DNA of 64,000 nt from an uncultured Paludibaculum sp. (lineage in GTDB: Bacteria; Acidobacteriota; Terriglobia; Bryobacterales; Bryobacteraceae). The notes under the pieces are model-generated. The model did not search any database and was not told the DNA's origin. It saw only the letters and a program-made list of their open reading frames with translations. The stretch is from NCBI RefSeq assembly GCF_963665245.1, contig NZ_OY762267.1, positions 2,914,001-2,978,000 of the forward strand, given 5' to 3'. Of the stretch, positions 19,370 to 27,994 are shown one piece after another (the first letter of the stretch is position 1; every line of letters begins with the position of its first letter). Position numbers and translations under genes: made by a program.

Positions 19370-19971
19370 TCCGTCTTGGCCATTTCCTTGCTTGAGTGTT
19401 TGTCACCGAAGTCGGCCGTGTGCGACGTGGGGCGGAAGTTCGGGACTGTGGCAACATGGCACTTTTCGCACGACTCGGGCGGGTTGATCTTGTTGTGGCA
19501 GACCAGGCAGTCGGACATCTCCGGGTAGTGCGCCTTGACGACTTTGTCGTGCGGCACGTTCTCACTCTCGGCGATGCCCCGGTGGCAACCGGTGCAGGCA
19601 TCCTTGGCGGCCGCGAGCTCGGCAGCACCGGGCGGATGAGACCCGACGTACGTCCCGTTCTTCACCGCCGCCGCGATGACGGGCGCGATGGAGCCCATGG
19701 GGACGTGCTTGGCGTGGTTGAACTTCTGGACACCGATGGGCCGCGGCTCACCGATCTCGACTTCATCGTGACAGGTGACGCAGGCACTCTTGTCGGGCAG
19801 GTTGTTGTCTTCCGCCTTAGTGGACGCAGTGGCGGTGGTGTGGCAGTTCTCGCAGGACGCAACCTGCGTAAGGTGATATTTGTGCGAAAACGGCCGTTTC
19901 GGGGCGGCCATGACTGTGGCCACCCCACAGACGGCGAGCAGGATCGTTATTTTGCGTAAGTAATTTTCCAA
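19321..19971 (-). CDS. Exported heptaheme c-type cytochrome
   Basis: This 216-residue protein has a signal peptide (ITILLAVCGVATVMA) and seven CxxCH heme sites: CENCH, CVTCH, CTGCH, CLVCH, CEKCH, CASCH and the C-terminal CKGCH. Extra histidines (HKYH, NHAKH) could be distal ligands, as in cytochrome c3/c7-type proteins. Translation starts with TTG at 19971, with GGAGG ten bases upstream inside the 3' end of the PQQ dehydrogenase gene; the genes overlap by 25 bases. It is the likely periplasmic electron acceptor or carrier for the two dehydrogenases upstream. Confidence 0.9.
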   Translation of the reverse strand: MENYLRKITILLAVCGVATVMAAPKRPFSHKYHLTQVASCENCHTTATASTKAEDNNLPDKSACVTCHDEVEIGEPRPIGVQKFNHAKHVPMGSIAPVIAAAVKNGTYVGSHPPGAAELAAAKDACTGCHRGIAESENVPHDKVVKAHYPEMSDCLVCHNKINPPESCEKCHVATVPNFRPTSHTADFGDKHSSKEMAKTECASCHGRKFTCKGCH

Positions 19972-21140
19972 AGCTTATTGCCTCCATCCTCGGAGACCAG
20001 GAGGCTGCCGTCCTTTGCCGGAAGCAGACCGACGGGCCGGCCCCACACCTCTTTAGAGTTGGGGTCGGTCATGAATCCGCTGAGGAATTCCTCCTGCGGA
20101 CCCGAGGGCTTGCCGTTCTTGAAAGGTATGAAAACGACGGAATAGCCGGCGCGCGACGCACGGTTGGATGAACCGTGAAACGCGAGGAAGGCACCACCCT
20201 GGTACTTTTTCGGAAATTGTTTACCCGTGTAGAAACGCGCGTCCAATACGGCAACGTGCGACGGGGTAAGAATGATGTCGGGCACGATCGTCCTGGCGAC
20301 CAGATCGGGCCGCTGGCCCTTGTTGCGGGGCTCTTCATTGGGTCCGATATAGGCATAGGGCCAGCCATAAAATGCCCCGGGCTGGATGGCGGTGTAGTAG
20401 TCGGGAACGAGGTCGTCACCGAGTCCGTCGCGTTCCTGGACAGCCGCCCACAGCTGGCCTGAGGCAGGATTCCAGTCCAGTCCAACCGGGTTGCGGATGC
20501 CACCAGCTACGACTTCGCGTTGCGTGCCATCGGGCCGGTAGCGGAGGATGGCGGCGCGGTATTCGGGGTCGCCCGGCGTGATGTTGGAGCGGGAGCCGAT
20601 GCCCATGTAGAGCGACTCGCCCTTCCTGTCGAAGAGCAGGGTGCGTGTCCAGTGGCCTTGGCCTTCGCCCTTCAACGGGATGATCTCTTCGACCGCGGAG
20701 AGCTCCAGCTTGGCCGAATCGTACTTGTAGCGTTTGATGGACGTGGCTTCGGCAATGTACAAGTAGCCCTTCCAAGTGGCGAGACCAAAGGGGCGATCGA
20801 GATCCCCGATCAGCTTCTTCTTCTCGTCGTCACTGATCCTGCCGTCCTTGTTGCGGTCGGTCAGCGCGTACACGGCGCCTTTCGCAACACTGTCGGAGAC
20901 GAGTACTTCGCCGCCGGGCCCAGTGATCATGTAGCGCGGTTTGGCGAAGCCGGAGGCAAATTCGGAGACCTGGAAGCCGGCAGGTACTTTCAACGAAACG
21001 CCGTCCGGCTGCTTCACGACCTTGGGGCCGTTACTGGCGGAAGGCGTATCGTAAGGCGCGGGCAGTTTCGGGGGATCGGCGGCGACCGCAGTGGTTCCCA
21101 GCACCGCAGCCGCAATCATCAGGAGAGCAGGAAATTGCAT
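19947..21140 (-). CDS. PQQ-type sugar dehydrogenase (GDH/sorbosone dehydrogenase fold), copy 2
   Basis: This exported beta-propeller is about 397 residues from the ATG at 21140, which gives a clean signal peptide (MQFPALLMIAAAVLGTTAVAA). Soluble glucose/sorbosone dehydrogenase features are the lead-in VPAGFQVSEFASG, RPFGLAT, GQGHWTRTLLFD, the RNPVGLDWNP blade and GRPVGLLP near the end. A perfect EF-hand-like calcium loop (DRNKDGRISDDE) is inserted near residue 110. It is a tandem duplicate of the gene at 21203-22405. Electrons probably pass to the heptaheme cytochrome whose gene overlaps its end. Confidence 0.85.
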   Translation of the reverse strand: MQFPALLMIAAAVLGTTAVAADPPKLPAPYDTPSASNGPKVVKQPDGVSLKVPAGFQVSEFASGFAKPRYMITGPGGEVLVSDSVAKGAVYALTDRNKDGRISDDEKKKLIGDLDRPFGLATWKGYLYIAEATSIKRYKYDSAKLELSAVEEIIPLKGEGQGHWTRTLLFDRKGESLYMGIGSRSNITPGDPEYRAAILRYRPDGTQREVVAGGIRNPVGLDWNPASGQLWAAVQERDGLGDDLVPDYYTAIQPGAFYGWPYAYIGPNEEPRNKGQRPDLVARTIVPDIILTPSHVAVLDARFYTGKQFPKKYQGGAFLAFHGSSNRASRAGYSVVFIPFKNGKPSGPQEEFLSGFMTDPNSKEVWGRPVGLLPAKDGSLLVSEDGGNKLWKITYAK

Positions 21141-21202
21141 CTCTGCCATTCTACAGGGCGATCCCATCCTACGAGTGATTGGCGTGGTTCCCGCCGCCAA
21201 GG

Positions 21203-22405
21203 CTACTTCTTGTAGGAGATGCGCCAGATTTTGTTACCGCCGTCATCAGTGACGAGCAGGCTGCCGTCAGTCATCGGGAGCAAGCCGACGGGCCGGCCCC
21301 AGACGTCCTTGGAGCTGGGATCGGTCATGAAGCCGGTGAGGAAGTCTTCGCGTGGACCACTGGGCTTCCCATCTTTAAATGGAACGAAGGCCACGGAGTA
21401 GCCGATGCGCTGGGCCCGGTTCCATGAGCCGTGGAAGGCAAGGAAGGCGCCGCCCTGATACTTGGCTGGGAACATTTTACCGGTGTAGAAACGAGCGTCG
21501 AGCACGGCAACGTGGGCAGGCAGAACGACGTCGGGGACAATGGTCTTGGCGACGAGATCGGGCTTCTGGCCCTTGTTGCGCGGATCTTCGTTCGGCCCAA
21601 TGTAGGAGTAGGGCCAACCGTAGAAGCCGCCAGGCTTGATGGAGGTGAAGTAGTCGGGGACGAGGTCGTCGCCGAGCCCGTCACGCTCCTGCACGGCCGC
21701 CCAGAGTGTGTCGGTGCCGGGATACAGAGCAAGGCCGATGGGGTTGCGCGTCCCGGTGGCGATGATTTCGCGGCCGCTGCCGTCCGGGCTGTAGCGCGAG
21801 ATGGTGGCTCGGATCGGCGGCTCGCCGGGCGAGACGTTGGATTTGGAGCCTACACCTACGTAGAACTTGTCACCGGCGCGGTTGAAGAGGATGCTGCGGG
21901 TCCAATGGCCCTGATCTGCGTCGCTGAGGGAGACGACCTCTTCCCCAGGACCCAATTTCAGGGCTTTGGAATCGTACTTGTACCGCTTGATGGAAGTGAC
22001 TTCGCCAATGTAGAGGTAGTCCTTCCAGATGGCGAGGCCGAACGGGCGGTAGAGCTTGTCGACAAGGCGAACCTTCTCGTCCTCGGAGATCTTGCCGTCT
22101 TTGTTCTTGTCGACCAGGGCGAAGACGCCGCCCTGGCGGCCGCTCTCGGTGAGCAGGATCTCGCTTGAAGGGCCGTAAATCATGTAGCGAGGCGTTGAGA
22201 AGCCGGTGGCGTACTCCTCAATGGAGAATCCAGCGGGCACGGTGAGTCTGGCACCGTCCGGACGATCGACGACGCGAGGAGCGTTGGACGCGGAAGGGGT
22301 GTGGTAGGGTGACGGCAGTTTGGGCGGATCGGCAGCCGCAGCCGCGGCGGATGCGCCCAGGGCTACCGCTAGCAGAACCAGAGGGGAAGTCGTCATTACC
22401 TGCAT
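21203..22405 (-). CDS. PQQ-type sugar dehydrogenase (GDH/sorbosone dehydrogenase fold), copy 1
   Basis: This is the upstream tandem paralogue, about 400 residues. The frame is open to 22669, but the first 88 codons are not protein-like. The ATG at 22405 (or 22396) gives the signal peptide TTSPLVLLAVALGASAAAAAA, which aligns with its paralogue. Motifs match copy 2 block by block (VPAGFSIEEYATGF, GQ/DQGHWTRSILFN, TRNPIGLALYPG, WGRPVGLLP), and the EF-hand-like loop DKNKDGKISEDE is kept. It probably oxidises an aldose in the periplasm with PQQ. It begins the leftward unit 22405-18410. Confidence 0.85.
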   Translation of the reverse strand: MQVMTTSPLVLLAVALGASAAAAAADPPKLPSPYHTPSASNAPRVVDRPDGARLTVPAGFSIEEYATGFSTPRYMIYGPSSEILLTESGRQGGVFALVDKNKDGKISEDEKVRLVDKLYRPFGLAIWKDYLYIGEVTSIKRYKYDSKALKLGPGEEVVSLSDADQGHWTRSILFNRAGDKFYVGVGSKSNVSPGEPPIRATISRYSPDGSGREIIATGTRNPIGLALYPGTDTLWAAVQERDGLGDDLVPDYFTSIKPGGFYGWPYSYIGPNEDPRNKGQKPDLVAKTIVPDVVLPAHVAVLDARFYTGKMFPAKYQGGAFLAFHGSWNRAQRIGYSVAFVPFKDGKPSGPREDFLTGFMTDPSSKDVWGRPVGLLPMTDGSLLVTDDGGNKIWRISYKK

Positions 22406-22824
22406 TGTAGCGGAGGCACGGCGAACGACCCTGGGAAGGGCACCTGGCTTGCCAGGTCGAAACAAAAGGCGAAACAAGGAGCGCCAGTGAATAATTTCCA
22501 CACGAGATGCAGAGCTGATATGCAGTTCTGGACGAGTGAAAGAGAATCCACATGAAAGTGACCCTCCGCTCATAGGTTCGCTCTGAGTTGTCGCTCTGAG
22601 CTGGGCCCCGCGTTCACAATTGTGACCTTGAGGTTGCCTTCGGCTTGGTTCGGCTGAGCCAAGAGGCACACCAATTGCGGAATCGAAGCGGATACCTCCG
22701 AGAGAACTCGGGAAGGGCTGAACCAGGAGACAGTCCCCGTCGGCCGATCCGCAGTCCGATTCCCAAGTGAGCGTCCGAGCAAGTGATCACGACTGAAGGT
22801 TTTTCGAGCGCGGTCAGGTGGCGG
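22406..22824. other. Intergenic region, no gene seen (419 bp)
   Basis: This stretch holds the promoter of the leftward PQQ dehydrogenase unit. It contains a 12-base perfect palindrome TCACAATTGTGA (22614-22625), a possible operator, and a short direct repeat of CGCTCTGAG near 22570-22600. Reading frames here are short and have no protein features. Confidence 0.4.
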
Positions 22825-23769
22825 CTACATAGCCAACGTGCCCTGCATCACCCGCACACAATACCCGCCAACCCGGACTTCGTGAATCCGGTTGCCCGAC
22901 TTCACCGCGCTGACGTGAAGTTCGCCCGGGCGCTTCATTTCGATCCCCTGCTCGAAGCGGATGCGCGTGCCTGACTCCACGAGCCCGTGGAGCACCAGCC
23001 AGGCGATCGCGCAGCCGGCGGCCGACCCAGTGGCCGGGTCTTCCTGCGCGGCACTGGGCTTACGGGCGTGCAGAAACGCACCCGGAGTTTCCACTTCGCG
23101 CGTCATCACATAGAATCCGCGCTGCTTGTCGCCCTCCGCGAAATACGCTCGCGCGTCGTTCCAGTTCACCTTCAGGCGGCGGATGGCATCCAGGGAACGG
23201 AGCATGACCAACAGATTCGGCCGGCCGGTGGAGACGTTCTGGATGGGCAGGCTGGTGTCGAGATCCTCGACGTGCAAGCCGAGTAGCGGCGCGATACGGG
23301 CGGGTTGGTGGGTTTCGGCGAAGACCGGCTCGGCTTGGAGCATGTCGCCAAACACCCGCCCGTCAGGCTGCCGGGTAAACGTGACGGGAACGGGGCCGAC
23401 ACCAAGGTCGAGCTTGACGTTGTCACCGACTCGATCCCGCAGCAGGCAGGCCGTGCCGAGCGCCGGGTGCCCCCCAAACGGAATTTCCTGTTCGCGTGTG
23501 AAGATGCGCACCTTTACGCCTTGCTTCGTCTCCGTGGCCTGGTCGCGAGGCAGGACGAAGGTCGTCTCGGAGAGGTTCATTTCGCGGGCGATGCGCTGCA
23601 TCTCCGCATCGCTGAGGCCGCGGGCATCGGGAAATACGGCCAGTTGATTGCCGCTGAGAGGTTGCGTGGTGAAGACGTCCCACCATTCAAAAGCAAACGT
23701 GCGTACGGGGGCGTTGGCTGACATGGAAGTGAGGGCCGAGAGGGTGTGAAACTCGCGCCGGGAGAGCAT
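22825..23769 (-). CDS. PhzF-family isomerase/epimerase-like protein
   Basis: This encodes 314 residues from the ATG at 23769, which has GGAGA nine bases upstream. PhzF hallmarks are WWDVFTTQPLSGNQLAVF, the catalytic Glu68 in NLSETTFVLP, PFGGHPALGTA and DPATGSAAGCAIAWL. The family has a diaminopimelate-epimerase-like fold and isomerises small acids or amino acids; the substrate cannot be told. The start reads MLSRREFHTLSALTS, which resembles a short Tat leader and is odd for a normally cytoplasmic family. An ATG at 23724 would remove it. Confidence 0.88.
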   Translation of the reverse strand: MLSRREFHTLSALTSMSANAPVRTFAFEWWDVFTTQPLSGNQLAVFPDARGLSDAEMQRIAREMNLSETTFVLPRDQATETKQGVKVRIFTREQEIPFGGHPALGTACLLRDRVGDNVKLDLGVGPVPVTFTRQPDGRVFGDMLQAEPVFAETHQPARIAPLLGLHVEDLDTSLPIQNVSTGRPNLLVMLRSLDAIRRLKVNWNDARAYFAEGDKQRGFYVMTREVETPGAFLHARKPSAAQEDPATGSAAGCAIAWLVLHGLVESGTRIRFEQGIEMKRPGELHVSAVKSGNRIHEVRVGGYCVRVMQGTLAM

Positions 23770-23832
23770 AAGAGAGTCTCTCCATTCTGCCATCCCGGAG
23801 CGAGGAAGAAGCCCGCCGGCTTCCCAACCGGA

Positions 23833-24732
23833 CTACAACAGCCCGAGCTCGATCAACGCCGCCCGGACGGAAGCCCGCTGTTCGTCTTCCAGCGGCGCGA
23901 AGGGCTCAGTGAGGACGCCGGAGCAAACACCGGCGAGTTCGAGGGCGCATTTCATGCCGCGCAAATACCCGGCCGGCCCGTAGATTTTGTCGCTGAGGCG
24001 GAGAATGGTCGCCTGTAGTGACCGCGCCTCTCCTGCTTTGCCTTCCCTTGCCGCCCGGCAAGTATCGACATAGAGCTTGGGGTACAGGTTCGCGCCGCCC
24101 GAAACCCCGCCGGCAGCGCCAGCCAGTACTGCGTCTGCCAGCATTTCCTCGGGCCCCATGAGCACAGCGAAGTCCGAACGATCGCGGTAGTCCTCGATCA
24201 GGCCCGAGAAGTATGGCCAATCCCCGGAGCTGTCTTTGATGCCCAGGCAATTTGGATGGTGGCTGAGAACTCGCGCAGTCGAACGCTCAAAGGTATTCCG
24301 GGTGTGGCTGGGAATGTTGTAGAGGAAGAACGGTAGCGGCAGGGCATCGACCAGCCGCAGACTGTAGCGGAGCAGTTCCTCCTGCGAGAGCGGGTAGTAG
24401 TAGGGTGGAGCGAAGACTACGGCGGTGGCGCCGCAGTCCGCACCATATCGGGAGAGGTCGAGAGCCTCGGTCAGGCAGCAGTCCGTGATGCCGATGAGGG
24501 CCGGTTTGCGTCCGTCGATGAGCTCGATCGCCTGCTTGATGAACTCGCGCTGGAGGCGATGGCTGAGATTGGGCGCTTCACCGGTCGTGCCGAGCAGGAA
24601 GAAGCCGTCGACGCCGCCGGCGACCGCGCGCTCAATGAGGCGTTCGAGTCCTCCGACATCAAGGCGTTCGGACTCAAGAAGAGGCGTAACCAGAGGGGGA
24701 ATGATCCCGTTGTACAGGTGATTGTCAGGCAT
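23833..24732 (-). CDS. DapA-family lyase (dihydrodipicolinate synthase/N-acetylneuraminate lyase superfamily)
   Basis: This 299-residue TIM-barrel class I lyase has the substrate-binding GTTGE loop (48-52), catalytic Tyr138 in LYNIPSHT and Schiff-base Lys166 in CLGIKDSSG, all present. Length is standard. The superfamily includes lysine biosynthesis DapA, sialic acid lyase and sugar-acid aldolases. With no lysine genes nearby and a coupled membrane protein upstream, a catabolic aldolase is more likely than DapA. The ATG shares one base with the TAA of the upstream gene (TAATG). Confidence 0.88.
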   Translation of the reverse strand: MPDNHLYNGIIPPLVTPLLESERLDVGGLERLIERAVAGGVDGFFLLGTTGEAPNLSHRLQREFIKQAIELIDGRKPALIGITDCCLTEALDLSRYGADCGATAVVFAPPYYYPLSQEELLRYSLRLVDALPLPFFLYNIPSHTRNTFERSTARVLSHHPNCLGIKDSSGDWPYFSGLIEDYRDRSDFAVLMGPEEMLADAVLAGAAGGVSGGANLYPKLYVDTCRAAREGKAGEARSLQATILRLSDKIYGPAGYLRGMKCALELAGVCSGVLTEPFAPLEDEQRASVRAALIELGLL

Positions 24733-26213
24733 TAGGACTGTTGCGAATTGCTCCGGGGACCGAACCGAAACCGCGCTCCGGGCGCGGGGCCATCATACAA
24801 CGAAAGAGTATGCCAGGAGAGCAGGCAGACCAAGGCGACTGAGGCAGCGGCCCACACCGGGAACCGGGGACATCGCGGCAACCGTGGTTTCTCGCTGGTC
24901 TGGCGCGGATAGATGAGCACCAGCAGTGTCACTGCACAGGCGTTCAGATGGATCACCCCTTCGGTGACGAGCCGTTCCGGCGCGAAGGGCAAGACGCGGG
25001 AGAGATTGCCCAGAACGATCCACCACAGGAGCACGGCGAAAAGAAGCTGGCCCTTCCCAAGATGGGTGGAAGGTAGAATCGCCAATGGATGCCGCAAGTG
25101 GGCATACAGTAACAAGATAATAACGGACGCCAGCGCCAGGTAGGCCAGCGAAAACCACGAGTAGGCGTCCAGGCCATAGAAGTGAGCGGGCACGGCTCCC
25201 GATTTCAGCCACACAGAGTTCAGATTCTTGGAGATGTTGACCCACGTCATCATGACTAGCAGGAACCCTGCGTATACGGCGGATTGAGAGCGGAGTTGCG
25301 GGCCGTCGGCTTCGAGATCCGGTGCCTGGGCGGCGAGGCGGTAAGCCGCGAAAGCGACGCCGAACCCGGCAATCAAGCCGTAGGATTGCTCCGTAACGCT
25401 GTGCCAGTTGGTGACAATGCCGGTCGACATACCGCACAACTTCAGCCATTGGCCGATCACAAAGCCGGCAGCCGAGGCGACGCCGGTGATGAGAGCAGCC
25501 TGGAACACCGGGCGAAGATCCTGCTTGCGAAAGAACCACAGCAGAGCGACGCACAGCCCCAGACTCCCGGCCCAGTTGTCGCCCCGTGGCGGGCTCATCC
25601 TTAGCCCGAGGGCAACAGGAAAGAGCAGGAAGCCGCACCACCATCCAACGCCCATATGGAGCAACATTGAGACAGCGAACGACGGCCCGCGCCAGAGGCG
25701 GTAGAGCAACGTGGCGGCCAGGGCGAAGCTAACCGCAACCCAGTCGGTGTCGTACCAGTTGGGCTCCCATCCCAGCCATTCGGTCAATTGTCCCAACAGG
25801 ATCCAGGCGCCTGAGATCGCCAGAATCGGCCCAAAGAAACTCTTGAGTTTGGCGGTATCCAGGACAGCCGGCAACGCGAGGCTTGCTCCGCCCGGCAGTC
25901 CCCACAGGAAGCCAATGACGAAGATCATGGCGTAGCCGTAGAAGACGTCCGGGGCGGAGTCGGAGTGGGTGAACCCGAGCACCTTCATGTAGGACATGGA
26001 TCCGCCGAACGACCAGCCGAGCGAGGCCAGAAAGGCGAAGGGAAGGAAGCGGCTGAGCCAGTCAGCACGACCCACGAAAAGCACTGCCACCAAGGCCGAC
26101 AACGCACCGGGAATCAGAGCCCCGGCTTCGTGTCCCCATTGCCCCCTGACGCCCCAGCCGATGGAGTGGGCCAGGCCGATTGCCAACAAGGGTCGCCATG
26201 TCAAACGGGACAT
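24732..26213 (-). CDS. Large polytopic membrane protein, unknown
   Basis: This 493-residue protein has roughly twelve hydrophobic helices. Conserved-looking polar stretches sit within them (GWGVRGQWGHEAGA near residue 20, GWSFGGSMSYMKVLGFTHS near 65, TNWHSVTEQSYG near 270), which suggests a transporter or membrane enzyme. Its stop overlaps the start of the DapA-family gene by one base, so the two are translationally coupled; uptake or processing of that enzyme's substrate is a reasonable guess. I recognise no named family. Confidence 0.7.
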   Translation of the reverse strand: MSRLTWRPLLAIGLAHSIGWGVRGQWGHEAGALIPGALSALVAVLFVGRADWLSRFLPFAFLASLGWSFGGSMSYMKVLGFTHSDSAPDVFYGYAMIFVIGFLWGLPGGASLALPAVLDTAKLKSFFGPILAISGAWILLGQLTEWLGWEPNWYDTDWVAVSFALAATLLYRLWRGPSFAVSMLLHMGVGWWCGFLLFPVALGLRMSPPRGDNWAGSLGLCVALLWFFRKQDLRPVFQAALITGVASAAGFVIGQWLKLCGMSTGIVTNWHSVTEQSYGLIAGFGVAFAAYRLAAQAPDLEADGPQLRSQSAVYAGFLLVMMTWVNISKNLNSVWLKSGAVPAHFYGLDAYSWFSLAYLALASVIILLLYAHLRHPLAILPSTHLGKGQLLFAVLLWWIVLGNLSRVLPFAPERLVTEGVIHLNACAVTLLVLIYPRQTSEKPRLPRCPRFPVWAAASVALVCLLSWHTLSLYDGPAPGARFRFGPRSNSQQS

Positions 26214-26294
26214 TGGCTCTATTTACTCATGACTTGGCAGTGACAGGCGAATCGCCCCCCTCAACTTGCCTAGAATGGTGTGTCGACGCAAGCC

Positions 26295-27749
26295 ATGAAA
26301 CCCCAGCAGAGTGAGTTCACGCGGCGCGGTTTCCTGTCCACCGCAGCCGCGCTGCCCGCCCTCGGGGCACAGCCACCGAACACACGCGGAATGAATGTTC
26401 TGTTCATCCTGGCCGACGATCTCGGCTGGGCGGACCTCGCCTGCTATGGCTCCAGCTTCCACGAGACCCCGAACCTGGACGCGTTCGCGCGTACGGCGAT
26501 CCAATTCACCAACGCGTACGCCTCTGCTCCGGTCTGTTCGCCCACGCGGGCGGCCTTGCTCACCGGAAAGTCGCCGGCCCGGCTGGGTATGACCACGTGG
26601 CACGAAGCCTCGATGGATCCGCCCCTGAACCGGCCCATGCTGCCGGCGAAGTCCGACGGGAACCTACCGTTGTCGGAAATCTCTCTGGCGAAACTGTACC
26701 GCCAGGCTGGCTACCGGACAGCCCATGTTGGGAAATGGCATCTCGGTACGGCTGGCTATTACCCGGAGGCACACGGCTTCGACCTCAACGTCGGGGGCAC
26801 GTTCTGGGGTGCTCCGCAGACGTTCTTTTATCCCTTCAGCGGCGATCAGAGGTATGGCGGCGAATTCCGGTACGTGCCTGGACTGTCCGGAGCCAAAGCG
26901 GGCGACTACCTGCCTGATCTGCTGGCTGGTGCGGTGTTGAACGAGTTGGAGGATCACGGCGGCAAACCCTTCTTTCTCAACTATTGGGACCATTCGGTAC
27001 ATACGCCGATTGAGGCGCCGCAGGATCTGGTGGAGAAGTTTCAGCGTAAACTGCAGCCGCACCGCACGCACCGCAATCCGGCGTACGCGGCCATGCTGGC
27101 CCGATACGACTACAACGTGGGGCGGGTCCTGGACCACTTGAGAACCTCGGGTCTGGACCGCAATACGATCGTTGTTTTCACATCCGACAACGGCGGCTAT
27201 ACCGAGAAGTTCGATGGCGTACAGGTCACCAACAATCTACCGCTGCGGTCGGGCAAGGGTGCCCTATACGAGGGAGGCCTTCGGGTCCCACTGATGATCC
27301 GTGTACCCGGACTCACCCCGGCCGGTGCAACCTGCGACGCCCCCGTGATCAGCACGGATTTCTACCCGACGCTGCAGGCCCTGAGCGGCCTGGGGGTGGG
27401 GACCAGAACTCTGGATGGGGTTTCGATCGCCGATCTGCTGGCCAACCCCGGCGGGCGGCCGCCCGAGCGGGACCTCTGCTTTCACTTTCCGCACTACTAT
27501 CCGACGACGACGCCGGTTTCGGCGATCCGGGCGGGCTCCTGGAAGCTGCTGGAGTACCTCGACGGCGGCCAGGTGGAACTCTACGACTTGCGGGAGGATC
27601 CTGGAGAGATTCAGGATGTATCAACGAAGCTGCCCGACGTGGTGCGCACCCTGCGTCAGCGGCTGGCGGGATGGCGGAACGACGTGGGCGCCCGGATGCC
27701 GGCCGTGAATCCTGACTTCAAGTCGAAGATTCGGGAAACAAAGCCATGA
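26295..27749 (+). CDS. Exported type I sulfatase (arylsulfatase family)
   Basis: This encodes 484 residues from the ATG at 26295; a GTG five codons upstream is possible. A Tat-type leader (FTRRGFLSTAAALPALG) is followed by the sulfatase fold: metal-binding LADDLGWADLACYG, the formylglycine site Cys81 in CSPTRAALLTGKSPARLG, HVGKWHLG and VFTSDNGG. The CxPxR motif is of the Cys type matured by formylglycine-generating enzyme. It probably desulfates extracellular glycans. No maturase gene lies nearby. A leftward gene for a membrane protein diverges from it. Confidence 0.92.
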   Translation: MKPQQSEFTRRGFLSTAAALPALGAQPPNTRGMNVLFILADDLGWADLACYGSSFHETPNLDAFARTAIQFTNAYASAPVCSPTRAALLTGKSPARLGMTTWHEASMDPPLNRPMLPAKSDGNLPLSEISLAKLYRQAGYRTAHVGKWHLGTAGYYPEAHGFDLNVGGTFWGAPQTFFYPFSGDQRYGGEFRYVPGLSGAKAGDYLPDLLAGAVLNELEDHGGKPFFLNYWDHSVHTPIEAPQDLVEKFQRKLQPHRTHRNPAYAAMLARYDYNVGRVLDHLRTSGLDRNTIVVFTSDNGGYTEKFDGVQVTNNLPLRSGKGALYEGGLRVPLMIRVPGLTPAGATCDAPVISTDFYPTLQALSGLGVGTRTLDGVSIADLLANPGGRPPERDLCFHFPHYYPTTTPVSAIRAGSWKLLEYLDGGQVELYDLREDPGEIQDVSTKLPDVVRTLRQRLAGWRNDVGARMPAVNPDFKSKIRETKP

Positions 27750-27952
27750 GATTGCAAAAATTGTCACCTTTGAGGCTTCCAGGATGTAGCCAGATGCTTC
27801 CATCCTATTGACTTTCTGGTGTATAGTTGGCTGGAGAGGGTCAATTACTGACAGTTCCTTTCGCGATCGAGTTTGAACAGACCGGGGCGCTGGTGGGAGA
27901 GAATCCCTTCGGTATGCCCTTTTTCTGTTTTAGGAGCATCGAAGTCTACCTC

Positions 27953-27994
27953 ATGAACATCTCTCAGAAGCACCTCCCGCATGTATCCTTCTAG
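27953..27994 (+). other. Short reading frame overlapping the IF-3 start
   Basis: A 13-codon frame (MNISQKHLPHVSF, stop TAG at 27992) begins 28 bases before the infC ATG and ends 11 bases inside infC in another frame. AGGAG lies upstream at 27932-27936, but 16 bases from this ATG, which is too far to be convincing. It could be a leader peptide coupling translation to infC, or chance. Confidence 0.25.

Noticed and set aside
22406..22669. N-terminal extension of the first PQQ dehydrogenase
   Set aside because: 88 codons of basic, non-conserved sequence precede a normal signal peptide that aligns with the tandem paralogue.
27808..27827. TTGACT and TATAGT upstream of infC as a promoter
   Set aside because: The two boxes are separated by only 8 bases, far from the 16-18 needed.
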